Below are positions 9,204 through 17,566 of a DNA stretch of 64,000 nt, piece after piece (the stretch's first letter is position 1; the number at the start of each line of letters is the position of its first letter). This stretch comes from Croceicoccus naphthovorans (GTDB lineage Bacteria > Pseudomonadota > Alphaproteobacteria > Sphingomonadales > Sphingomonadaceae). The notes below the pieces were generated by a model. It was not told the DNA's origin and did not search any database. It saw nothing but the letters and a program-made list of their open reading frames with translations. Location of the stretch: assembly GCF_001028705.1 (NCBI RefSeq), contig NZ_CP011770.1:1057501-1121500 (forward strand). The letters run 5' to 3'. Made by a program: the position numbers and the translations under genes.

Positions 9204-11558
9204 ATGACCGATTTTCGTGATGGTTCTGCTTCTCTGCCCGCTCGCAACGGACCCAAGGACCGTGGGGTGGTTCCGCTTTTTCCCAAGTCTGACGCTTCAA
9301 ACCGCCATATCGCCGTCATCGGCACCTATACCCCCCGCAAATGCGGCATCGCGACGTTTACCGGCGATCTGGTCGATCAACTCGGCCGCTTCCACCCCGA
9401 AATCGCGTTCGATGTCTATGCGCTGACCGATCCGGCAGAGGCTCTCGATTACGGCGACATTGCTGGCGAAATCATGGCTGACGAACGGGCAGACTATGCC
9501 CGCACTGCGCGGGCCATCAACGAGAGCGGCGTCGATGCCGTCTGGCTTCAGCACGAATACGGCATTTTCGGCGGCGATCATGGCGATATGGTCTGCGATT
9601 TCGTCGACAGGCTGGCCGCGCCGCTGATCCTGACCTTGCACACCGTTCTCGCCGATCCTGGCGAAAAGCAGCGCGCCATCCTGACGCACCTGTTGACGCG
9701 CGCGTCGCAGGTCATGGTGATGTCGCGTCATTCCGCCGATCTTCTGGCCCGGCTCTATGGCATCGGGAATGAGCGGCTGACCGTGATCCCGCACGGCGCG
9801 CCGGATCGGCCATTCGGGCGGCAGCGGGCGTTCAAGGGGTATCTGAATCTTGGTGACCGGCCGGTCCTGATGACCTTTGGACTGCTTGGCCCCGGCAAGG
9901 GGATAGAGCACGCGATCGAGGCCTTACCAGCCATTGTCGAACGTCATCCAGACGTGGTCTACCGCATCGTCGGGGCCACGCATCCCAACCTCCTCGCGCG
10001 CGATGGAGAGAGCTATCGCGAGGGTCTGCAGGCGCTGGCCGAGCGGTTGGGCGTTGCCGATCATATCGAATGGGCGAACCGCTTCGTCGATACGCCCGAA
10101 TTGCTCGATCAACTGGAGGCCTGCGACATCTACATCACGCCCTATCCGGGGTTGCAGCAGTCGACTTCGGGTACGCTCAGCTATGCAGTCGCACTGGGCA
10201 AGGCGGTGGTTTCCACGCCCTATCTGCATGCAAAGGAACTGCTGGCCGACGGCGTTGGCGAATTTGTCGCGCCCGGTTCGGCGCAGTCTATTGCCGAGGC
10301 GGTGAATGGCTTGCTGGACGCGCCCGATCGGCTGGAGGCGATGCAGCGCCGTGCCTATGCGAAGGGGCGCGAAACGATCTGGCCGCGGTTTGCCGATGCG
10401 GGGGCCGCGCTGGTCGAGAAGTCGGTTGCCGCGCCGCGCATCCCCGCCGCGCGCCTGTTCGCGACACCGGGGCTCAGCGGCTTTACCACCATGTGCGATG
10501 ATGTCGGGATTTTTCAGCATGCCATCGGCACGGTGCCCGATCGCAATCACGGATATTGCGTCGACGACAATGCTCGCGCTCTGATGCTGATGAACCTGGC
10601 GGACGGGTTCGATGCGCGCGATGCTGATGCCTGGTCACGGCGCTTTGCGGCATTCGTGCAGGATGCTTGGAACCCGGATCTGAAGCGGTTCCGCAACTTC
10701 ATGGGTTACGACCGCAAGTGGTGCGAGGATTGCGGGTCGGACGATTCGAACGGTCGCGCCATCTGGGCGCTTGGTCACACCGCCGTCCACGGATGCAACG
10801 AAGACTTGCGCTGGTGGGCGCGGGGGTTGTTCGACGCGGCGCTGGAAGGACTGGCCGACATCGATTCGCCGCGCGCTCTGGCGTTTGCGATGTTGGGTGC
10901 GGCATTGCGGGTAGAGGGCGAGCCCGATCACGCCGGGGCCTTGGCCTTGCTGGAACGCGGCGGGGCGGTGCTTGACGGCCTGCTCAATGCCGTGCGTCGG
11001 CCCGACTGGGCGTGGTTCGAGGCGGTTCTGGGCTATGACAACCCGCGATTGTCGCAGGCATTGATCGAGGCGGGCCGCATTCTGAACCGCGAAGATTGGC
11101 GCGATTCGGGGCTGACGAGCCTGGCCTGGATCGCTGAAATGCAGACCTCTGCCACCGGACAATTCCGCGCCGTCGGATCCGACAGTTTCTACCGCCCGCA
11201 CGAAATGCTGCCCTTTGATCAGCAGCCTTTGGAGGCGCAAGCCGCCGTCGATGCCGCGTCCAGCGCGTTCCGCGTCGATCCGGCCCGCCGCTGGTTCGAC
11301 CATGCCACCATGGCCTATCGCTGGTTCCTTGGCGACAACGACCGGGGCGCGGTTCTGGCCGATGTGGCCACGGGCCGCTGCCGAGACGGGATCACGCCGC
11401 GCGGGGCGAACCGCAATTGCGGGGCGGAATCGATTTTGGCGTTTCAGCTTGCCCACTACGGCGTGATAGCTCTGGCGCATTACCAGCAACCCGAATCGGG
11501 CGGAGACATCCTTGAGAGCCAGCGAATACCCCAAAAGCCCACTGCGCATATCCGCTGA
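9204..11558 (+). CDS. Fusion protein: GT4-type glycosyltransferase plus C-terminal alpha-helical glycosidase-like domain
   Basis: 784 residues. Residues ~35-410 form a GT-B glycosyltransferase of the GT4 type: N-terminal GTYTPRKCGIATFTGDLVDQL, then the second Rossmann domain with FGLLGPGKGIEHAIEALP and the donor-site region TPYPGLQQSTSGTLSYA. Residues ~430-784 form a second domain with regularly spaced Trp/Asp-rich helices (HGYCVDDNARALMLMNLA, WCEDCGSDDSNGRAIWALG), which looks like an (alpha/alpha) barrel. The ATG at 9204 has GGTG-type purines ahead of it, after a 195-nt AT-richer promoter region. The next gene starts inside its 3' end. The substrate is not visible; mannose is inferred from the operon. 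Confidence 0.8.
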   Translation: MTDFRDGSASLPARNGPKDRGVVPLFPKSDASNRHIAVIGTYTPRKCGIATFTGDLVDQLGRFHPEIAFDVYALTDPAEALDYGDIAGEIMADERADYARTARAINESGVDAVWLQHEYGIFGGDHGDMVCDFVDRLAAPLILTLHTVLADPGEKQRAILTHLLTRASQVMVMSRHSADLLARLYGIGNERLTVIPHGAPDRPFGRQRAFKGYLNLGDRPVLMTFGLLGPGKGIEHAIEALPAIVERHPDVVYRIVGATHPNLLARDGESYREGLQALAERLGVADHIEWANRFVDTPELLDQLEACDIYITPYPGLQQSTSGTLSYAVALGKAVVSTPYLHAKELLADGVGEFVAPGSAQSIAEAVNGLLDAPDRLEAMQRRAYAKGRETIWPRFADAGAALVEKSVAAPRIPAARLFATPGLSGFTTMCDDVGIFQHAIGTVPDRNHGYCVDDNARALMLMNLADGFDARDADAWSRRFAAFVQDAWNPDLKRFRNFMGYDRKWCEDCGSDDSNGRAIWALGHTAVHGCNEDLRWWARGLFDAALEGLADIDSPRALAFAMLGAALRVEGEPDHAGALALLERGGAVLDGLLNAVRRPDWAWFEAVLGYDNPRLSQALIEAGRILNREDWRDSGLTSLAWIAEMQTSATGQFRAVGSDSFYRPHEMLPFDQQPLEAQAAVDAASSAFRVDPARRWFDHATMAYRWFLGDNDRGAVLADVATGRCRDGITPRGANRNCGAESILAFQLAHYGVIALAHYQQPESGGDILESQRIPQKPTAHIR

Positions 11559-12816
11559 CCGTCTTCTTGCAGACCCGTCGCGGGTCGTCCTTCGTCCGTT
11601 TCACCTTGGCTGGCAGGCCCCCACCGCAGATGGCAACCGGGCGCAGACTCTGGTCGAGGATATCGCTTCGCTGACCGAAGATCAGGCGGAGATAGAGTAT
11701 CGCCGCGTGCAGCAGGATTTCGCCGAACGCCACTGGCAGACGGAGCGGATGTTCCTGGAGCGGTATGCAGAGGTGTGCGAGGTTCTGGACCTTGATGGCA
11801 AGGACTTTTCCGACACGCGGCGGAAGCTGATCGGCAGCTATTTCTGCCACGAATACACGTTCGCCGCCGCCGCGCTGATGAACCCGTCCATCGTGCCAAG
11901 CCCGGACCAGTCGGGCATGGGCGATGGGGCCTGCCGCTTCATCATGTCGCTTCGCGCGGTGGGTGAGGGGCACATCAGTTCCATTGCTTTTCGCGAAGGC
12001 ATCCTGCAGCCGGGCGGCGAATTCTCGCTCTGGCCGCAAAACAGCTTTGCCACCGCCGCCGACAGCGCCATCGCCGAAGTCGGCGGGGACGAGGCGGTTA
12101 CCGTCTATCGGGAGGAGGATTCCAGCCTTTCCAACACCGTGATCTTTCCGGTGACAGAGCAGCAGGCGGGCGGGTTGGAAGACCTGCGCCTCGTGCGGTT
12201 CGATCATGGCGATAAGGATTACGAGTGGATCGGCACCTACACCGCCTATTCGGGCCGCTCTATCCGCAGCGAGCTGATGCGCACGCGCGATTTCAAGAGT
12301 TTTCAGCTGGAGCCGATCCTTGGCCGCGCGGGTCGCAACAAGGGCATGGCGCTGTTCCCGCAGACGATCGGCGGGCGTTATGCGATGGTCGGGCGGCAGG
12401 ATGGCAAGAACCTGTTCCTGCTCTATTCCGACGATCTGGCGACGTGGGACGACGATGGGCAATTGTTGATGACGCCCAAGTACCCGTGGGAATTCATCCA
12501 GATCGGCAATTGCGGCAGCCCGATCCTGACCGATCATGGCTGGTTGTTGTTCACCCACGGCGTCGGTGCGATGCGCCGCTATTCGCTGGGCTGTGCCTTG
12601 CTGGACCGCGACGATCCGTCGAAAGTCCTGGCGCGCAGCAAGGTGCCGGTTCTTACGGCGGAGGACGATGACCGTTCGGGCTATGTGCCCAACGTGGTCT
12701 ACACCTGTGGAGCTATGCAGCTTGGTCAGGAGCTTTTGGTCCCCTACGGCATTTCGGACAGTGCCGTCGGTTTTGCAACGTGCAGCATCGACGATCTGAT
12801 GCAGATAATGGAATAA
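11512..12816 (+). CDS. GH130-type glycoside phosphorylase/glycosidase-like protein
   Basis: 434 residues. The five-bladed-propeller family GH130 (beta-mannoside phosphorylases and relatives) is suggested by AAALMNPSIVPSPDQSG, RFIMSLRAVGEGHISSIAFREG and the later GLEDLRLVRF, GRNKGMALFPQTIGGRYAMVGRQDG and GNCGSPILTDHGWLLFTHGVG blocks. The start is TTG 11512, with GGAG eight bases upstream. Conserved-looking sequence begins soon after it and there is no ATG upstream of that block. It overlaps the glycosyltransferase gene by 47 nt. Family members act on beta-mannosides with phosphate. The direction of the reaction here cannot be read from the sequence. Confidence 0.8.
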   Translation: MRASEYPKSPLRISADRLLADPSRVVLRPFHLGWQAPTADGNRAQTLVEDIASLTEDQAEIEYRRVQQDFAERHWQTERMFLERYAEVCEVLDLDGKDFSDTRRKLIGSYFCHEYTFAAAALMNPSIVPSPDQSGMGDGACRFIMSLRAVGEGHISSIAFREGILQPGGEFSLWPQNSFATAADSAIAEVGGDEAVTVYREEDSSLSNTVIFPVTEQQAGGLEDLRLVRFDHGDKDYEWIGTYTAYSGRSIRSELMRTRDFKSFQLEPILGRAGRNKGMALFPQTIGGRYAMVGRQDGKNLFLLYSDDLATWDDDGQLLMTPKYPWEFIQIGNCGSPILTDHGWLLFTHGVGAMRRYSLGCALLDRDDPSKVLARSKVPVLTAEDDDRSGYVPNVVYTCGAMQLGQELLVPYGISDSAVGFATCSIDDLMQIME

Positions 12817-12830
12817 GAGGGTTGCAGCGA

Positions 12831-13865
12831 ATGGGTCAGATGGTTCCGGTGGTTTTGTGCGGCGGCAGCGGCACCCGGCTTTGGCCGAAATCGCGCGCGA
12901 CCAAGCCAAAGCCTTTCATCCCGCTGGTGGGAGAGGAGCCGCTGTTCCTCGCCACGCTGAACCGCTGCGGCGATACGGATATGTTTGCCGATCCGATCGT
13001 GGTGACCGGCGCAGCGCATCTTGGCCATGTGGAGGACTTGTTGCCGGGCGAGGGCGGGTCGGTCATTGTCGAGCCGATGGCCAGGAACACCGCCGCCGCC
13101 ATCGCGCTGGCCGCGTGCCGCTTGCCCGAAGATGCGGTAATGCTCGTTTGCCCCAGCGACCATCATATTGCCGATTGCGACGCCTTCACCGCCGCCGCCA
13201 GCCGTGCCGCCGATCTGGCGAGCGATGGCTGGCTGGTCGCGTTCGGCATTACGCCCGATGCGCCGGAAACCGGGTTTGGATACCTGAAGCAGGGAAAGGC
13301 GATTGCCGACGGATCGTGGGCCATCGAACGCTTCGTCGAAAAGCCCGATCTGGCCAAGGCGCAGGCCTTTCTGGACGAGGGCGGGTATAGCTGGAACGGC
13401 GGCCTGTTCGCCTTCCGCGCCGGGACGTTCATGGACGAATTGACCGCACACCGCCCCGCCATCGCCGCCGCCGTGCGCAAGGCGGTTGCCGCGGGGCATG
13501 AAGACGGGCGCAGGTTCTATCCCGAAGCGAAAGCGTTCGCAGAGATCGAGAGTGAGAGCGTCGATTACGCGGTCATGGAAAATACCGCGAAGGCCGCGAT
13601 GGTGCCGGTATCCATGGGCTGGTCCGATATCGGCAACTGGTCCGCGCTGCACGCCGCGCTGGATCGCGACGATGCGGGCAACACCGCGCGGGGGCGGGTC
13701 GAACTGGTCGACTGCCGCAATGTCATGGTCGATACCGATGGGCCGCGTGTTTCGGTGATCGGGCTGGAAAACGTGGTCGTCGTCGTCGATGGCGATGACG
13801 TGCTGGTCACGACTGCCGATGGCGCGCAAAAGGTCGGCAAATTGCAGGGGGCGGCCAATCAATGA
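12831..13865 (+). CDS. manC: Mannose-1-phosphate guanylyltransferase (GDP-mannose pyrophosphorylase)
   Basis: 344 residues. The nucleotidyltransferase signature LCGGSGTRLWPKSRA lies at residues 9-23, followed by KPKPF, and the sugar-phosphate site FVEKPD lies near residue 167. It makes GDP-mannose from mannose-1-phosphate and GTP. It is the single-function size: the C-terminal isomerase cupin of the bifunctional enzyme is absent, and a separate isomerase gene follows directly. The start is ATG 12831 behind AGAGGG. The stop overlaps the manA start (ATGA, 13862-13865). Confidence 0.92.
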   Translation: MGQMVPVVLCGGSGTRLWPKSRATKPKPFIPLVGEEPLFLATLNRCGDTDMFADPIVVTGAAHLGHVEDLLPGEGGSVIVEPMARNTAAAIALAACRLPEDAVMLVCPSDHHIADCDAFTAAASRAADLASDGWLVAFGITPDAPETGFGYLKQGKAIADGSWAIERFVEKPDLAKAQAFLDEGGYSWNGGLFAFRAGTFMDELTAHRPAIAAAVRKAVAAGHEDGRRFYPEAKAFAEIESESVDYAVMENTAKAAMVPVSMGWSDIGNWSALHAALDRDDAGNTARGRVELVDCRNVMVDTDGPRVSVIGLENVVVVVDGDDVLVTTADGAQKVGKLQGAANQ

Positions 13866-14662
13866 TCCTGCCGACGATCAGCGTTGAAAAGCCGTGGGGC
13901 AAGGACACGCTGCCCGCACCGTTCACTGCGCCCGATGGCAAGCGCATCGGCGAGATCTGGTTCGAACCGCCAGAGGCGCTGCCCGAGCTGCTTTGCAAAT
14001 ACATCTTCACCAGCGAAAAGCTGTCGGTGCAGGTCCACCCCGATGACGATCAGGCAGAAGCCGCCGGACAGGGGCGGCAGGGCAAGTCCGAATGCTGGTA
14101 TGTGATCGATGCCGACGAAGGGGCGACGCTGGGCGTGGGTTTTGCCGAGGACATCGACGCCGACGCCATGCGCGCCGCGGCAATCGACGGATCGATAGAG
14201 GACAAGCTGGTCTGGCACCCGGTAAAGGCGGGCGATTTCTTCTACATCCCGGCCAATACGGTGCACGCCATCGGCGCGGGTGTCAGCCTGATCGAGGTGC
14301 AGCAGAATTCGGACATTACCTATCGCCTGTACGACTATGGCCGCCCGCGCGAATTGCATCTGGATGCCGGGATCGCGGTGGCGCGCGGCGCACCCTACAA
14401 CATGGAACTGTTCCGCCACGTGCCCGATCATGGGACACAGCGGCTGGTGAACGGGCCGTTCTTCGTGCTGGACCGAGTGCACGGCCCGATCCCCGAAATG
14501 AACGCGCGCGACTATCCCGCTGCGTTGCTGGTGATCCCGCGTACCCCGGGCACGACCTTGGGCGGCAAGCCGGTGGCGGTCGGCGAATGTGCACTGGCGC
14601 AATCGATCGGCGATGTGGAAGTGGCGGAAGGCGCGCTCTGCCTGTTGACCAGACCGCGCTAA
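13862..14662 (+). CDS. manA: Mannose-6-phosphate isomerase, class I
   Basis: 266 residues, the short cupin-type form. The metal-binding motif VQVHPDD (about residues 56-62) and the later HAIGAGVSLIEVQQNSDITYR, which supplies the further metal and substrate residues, are visible. It interconverts fructose-6-phosphate and mannose-6-phosphate and so feeds ManC. It is coupled to manC by a 4-nt overlap. A phosphomannomutase is not encoded in this window and must be elsewhere. Confidence 0.9.
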   Translation: MILPTISVEKPWGKDTLPAPFTAPDGKRIGEIWFEPPEALPELLCKYIFTSEKLSVQVHPDDDQAEAAGQGRQGKSECWYVIDADEGATLGVGFAEDIDADAMRAAAIDGSIEDKLVWHPVKAGDFFYIPANTVHAIGAGVSLIEVQQNSDITYRLYDYGRPRELHLDAGIAVARGAPYNMELFRHVPDHGTQRLVNGPFFVLDRVHGPIPEMNARDYPAALLVIPRTPGTTLGGKPVAVGECALAQSIGDVEVAEGALCLLTRPR

Positions 14663-14703
14663 GCCCGCTTTTCGTGCGGCTGCCCTGTCGCTAGAAGCAC
14701 GGC

Positions 14704-15144
14704 ATGATCGTTCAGACCATCCAGCTTGCGCTTGCGCCCGTCTTCGTCCTTGTCGCCATCGGCAACATCCTGAACATGCTGACGTCCCGGCTGGGTCGGG
14801 TGGTCGATCGCACGCGGGAAATGCAAGAGGCCTATCGGACCACCACGGGCGAGGAACACGATGCCAGCGTACGCGAATTGCGGATGCTGGCGCGGCGCAC
14901 GATGCTGATCGGCAGGGCGCAATTGATGATGGTGCTCAGCGCGATCACCATCGGGCTTACGGTGGTGATGATCTTCTCGGGCAGCTTTCTGCACGCCGCG
15001 ACCGAACCGGCGGTCGCGCTGTGCTTTGCCGCCGCCATCGCGCTGTTGCTGGCGGGTTTGATCCTGTTCCTGATGGAAACGCGCGTCGCCTCGGCGCAGT
15101 TGCGCGTGCCGCTGGCGTTTCTGGAGCTGGACCGAACGCTTTAA
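14704..15144 (+). CDS. DUF2721 family membrane protein
   Basis: 146 residues. The hydrophobic N-terminus (IQLALAPVFVLVAIGNILNML) is followed by a charged loop with RLGRVVDR and two C-terminal membrane segments. This layout, including the SRLGRVVDRTR element, matches DUF2721, a small membrane family of unknown function. Its stop shares the palindrome TTAA (15141-15144) with the stop of the convergent gene, so there is no intergenic space. Confidence 0.8.
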   Translation: MIVQTIQLALAPVFVLVAIGNILNMLTSRLGRVVDRTREMQEAYRTTTGEEHDASVRELRMLARRTMLIGRAQLMMVLSAITIGLTVVMIFSGSFLHAATEPAVALCFAAAIALLLAGLILFLMETRVASAQLRVPLAFLELDRTL

Positions 15145-15437
15145 GCGAGCAGTTTGCGCCCGCTCTGTTCGATGGCACCCTGAATCATCGGTTCCACGAA
15201 CGACAGCGCCATCGGCAGGTCGACGGTGAACACCACCGCGCCGTCCTCTATATCCACGTTGCCGTTCATTTCCTGACCCATCGCGCGGATGGTCATGACC
15301 ATCCGGTCTTCGCTGGCCCAGCTGGTTTCGACGTCGGCCATGCCGCCGGGTACGAAGCCAGTGATCGAATCCTGCTTCTCATCCAGGCGGCGGCGAACTT
15401 CCTCTTTCGAGAGGGAATGGGGCACGGATACGCGCAT
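15141..15437 (-). CDS. Polyhydroxyalkanoate granule region family protein
   Basis: 98 residues. The sequence (VPHSLSKEEVRRRLDEK at the N-terminus, then alternating beta strands and a C-terminal amphipathic segment FVEPMIQGAIEQSGRKLL) matches the small polyhydroxyalkanoic acid system proteins encoded near PHA genes. Their exact role is unknown. No PHA synthase or depolymerase lies in the window. The xpaC-like gene ends 3 bases upstream of its region, so the three minus-strand genes up to telA may be one transcript. Confidence 0.75.
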   Translation of the reverse strand: MRVSVPHSLSKEEVRRRLDEKQDSITGFVPGGMADVETSWASEDRMVMTIRAMGQEMNGNVDIEDGAVVFTVDLPMALSFVEPMIQGAIEQSGRKLLA

Positions 15438-15440
15438 ATT

Positions 15441-16247
15441 TTATCGGTCCTTGGTCTCGTCCAGCGCCTTTGGGGCGGGCGCTACGGGCGGAAGCGCCGG
15501 GTCTGGCGCGGATGGAGGGGGAAGCGCAGTCTGCGTCTCCCCGTACTTGGTATCGAGATAGCGCTTGCGCACCGCCAATGCATCGAGGTCGCCCTCCGCC
15601 AATTGGCGGGTCACCGCGTCGATCTCGCGGCTGATCGATTTCAGGCTGTCGGTCAACTGCGCATCGGGCGTGCTGCCAACGCTGTCCTGCCCGCGCAAGT
15701 GCTTGGGAATGCGGGTATAGCTGGCGACGACTTCGGGCAGATCGCGGGTGACGAGGTTGCGGACATTGACCGCGGCGGGCGTATTCTCATCCAGCCCACG
15801 CAGTTGCGCGCCAAGTCCGTCCAACTGCACGCCGATCCCTTCGACCAGCGTCACCGCGGGGGCGGGCAGGGCAGGTCGCTGGTTTTCCAGCCACAATTCG
15901 GTGCGGGCGACGTTTTGCTGCAGGTTGCCTTTGGGCAGGGTTTCCAGCGTCGGCCTTTTCATGGCCGGGAATTTCATCAACACGCCGACCGCCACGGCCA
16001 TCAGCAGCACGGTAACGAACAGCCCCTCGAACCCCAAGGCACTGACGAACAGCCCGAAACCCATCGCCGCGATTACGATGGCGGCAATCGCGACCAGGAT
16101 GCGCTTCAGCTTCTTTGCGCCATGTTCGCGCTTCAGCCGCGCCGACCCGTCGCCGATCGACGCACGCCGGCCACCGGCGCGTTGCTCTATCAGCGAGTTG
16201 CGCCCGCCTGCCATGATCCGGTCGCTGTCGTGCGTGCTGTCGGCCAT
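15441..16247 (-). CDS. XpaC-like membrane protein (5-bromo-4-chloroindolyl phosphate hydrolysis family)
   Basis: 268 residues. The basic N-terminus is followed by two adjacent membrane helices (about 48-92), then a predominantly alpha-helical soluble part and a Pro-rich tail. XpaC and TelA genes are commonly neighbours, and here the telA-like gene lies 10 bases upstream on the same strand. The assignment rests on that pairing and the two-helix-plus-helical-domain layout. There is no catalytic motif to confirm a hydrolase, and the historical name is not evidence of activity. Confidence 0.65.
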   Translation of the reverse strand: MADSTHDSDRIMAGGRNSLIEQRAGGRRASIGDGSARLKREHGAKKLKRILVAIAAIVIAAMGFGLFVSALGFEGLFVTVLLMAVAVGVLMKFPAMKRPTLETLPKGNLQQNVARTELWLENQRPALPAPAVTLVEGIGVQLDGLGAQLRGLDENTPAAVNVRNLVTRDLPEVVASYTRIPKHLRGQDSVGSTPDAQLTDSLKSISREIDAVTRQLAEGDLDALAVRKRYLDTKYGETQTALPPPSAPDPALPPVAPAPKALDETKDR

Positions 16248-16257
16248 CGCGGCGGCT

Positions 16258-17463
16258 TCAGCCTTCCAGGCTCAGCAGCGGGCTCTGCTGCGTTTCGACC
16301 TGGGCTTTCGACGCGCCTTCGGCCCGGGCGATATAGCCGCGCGACTTCTCGACCTCGTCCGACAGGGTGTCGACGGTCTGCTTCATCGAATCCAGCGCCT
16401 TCAGCTTGAAGGTGTCGATGGTGTCCATCGTGTCATAGATGTTCTGGAACGCGCGTTGCAGCGTCTCCAGCGGGATCGTGCTCGACGCGGCCTGTTCGTG
16501 GATCTTGCCGGTCTGGTCGCGCAGCATCGTGCTGGTGGAATCGATGATCCCGGCGGTCGTTTCATTGAGCGCGGTAATCTGGCCCAGCACCAGCCGCTGA
16601 TTGGTCATCGCCTGCGCCACGGTAACGGCGGTGCGCAGGGCGGAAACGGTGGTCGTGCTGGCGCGGTCAACGCCCTTCACAAGCTCGACGTTGTTCTTTT
16701 TCACCAGATCGAGCGCGAGATAGCCCTGCACCGACACCGCCATCTGGGTCAGTAGGTCCTGCGTCCGCTGGCGGGTGTAGAACAGCGCGCTCTCGCGGAT
16801 TGCCTTGGCCTTGGCCGGATCGTTGATGTCGAGGTCGTTGGCCGCTTCCTCAAGCCGCGAATCCAGCGTTTTCGAGATGTGGATCATCTGCTCCAGCTTG
16901 CCCATCGCGTCCCACAGCTTTTGCCGTTCGACGTCGATGGCGGCGTTGTCCATCAACAGCTCGTCCTTGCCGCTGGCCAGCCGGGCAAGGATGGTCTGAA
17001 TGTGCCCCTGCGCGCTGGTATAGCTGTCGAAATAGTGCTTCAGCTTGTTACCGAAGGGGATGATCCCGAACAGTTTGCGCCCGGTCAGCTTGCCCTTGCG
17101 ACCGGGGTCCAGTTCCTCGACCGTGCGGCGCAGTTCGGTCAGGTCCGCGCCGATGCCGCTGTCGGCGTCCATCGCGCGGACGGGGCGATCCAGAAAGCGG
17201 TTCGACATGCCCGATGCAGCCATGATTTCCTTGCGGCCCATGCTGGTCAGCTGGTCCACCTTTTTCCCGAATTCGGGCGAGTTGGTGTCTTCCGCGATCA
17301 GGTCGGTTACGAACTGGTCGACCTTGTCGTCCAGCTTCGACTTCGTGCCTGCGTCCACTGGCACCAGACCCGCCGCCTTTTCGGGCGTGACCTGGGGCAC
17401 GGGGCTCGGCGCGTCGAGCTTCAGTTCGGTGGCAGTCGTCGTCGGCTGTTCGGCCATGGTCAT
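16258..17463 (-). CDS. TelA/KlaA-type toxic anion resistance protein
   Basis: 401 residues, soluble and strongly alpha-helical throughout. Recognisable family blocks are LTGRKLFGIIPFGNKLKHYFDSYTSAQGHIQTI, the ELVKGVDRASTTTVSALRTAVTVAQAMTNQRLVLGQI stretch and the helical end. Family members are linked to tellurite and cell-envelope stress resistance, though the biochemical activity is not known. The start is ATG 17463; ATG 17457 is also possible. It is probably the first gene of an operon with the XpaC-like and PHA-region genes. Confidence 0.85.
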   Translation of the reverse strand: MTMAEQPTTTATELKLDAPSPVPQVTPEKAAGLVPVDAGTKSKLDDKVDQFVTDLIAEDTNSPEFGKKVDQLTSMGRKEIMAASGMSNRFLDRPVRAMDADSGIGADLTELRRTVEELDPGRKGKLTGRKLFGIIPFGNKLKHYFDSYTSAQGHIQTILARLASGKDELLMDNAAIDVERQKLWDAMGKLEQMIHISKTLDSRLEEAANDLDINDPAKAKAIRESALFYTRQRTQDLLTQMAVSVQGYLALDLVKKNNVELVKGVDRASTTTVSALRTAVTVAQAMTNQRLVLGQITALNETTAGIIDSTSTMLRDQTGKIHEQAASSTIPLETLQRAFQNIYDTMDTIDTFKLKALDSMKQTVDTLSDEVEKSRGYIARAEGASKAQVETQQSPLLSLEG

Positions 17464-17566
17464 CCCGTTCTGATGGGCGATGCAGCGGCACCGCGTCTGG
17501 TTACTGTATTAGCGATGTAAGACACGTACTTCAAGACCGCGCGCGTGGCGACGTGATGATAGTGTG

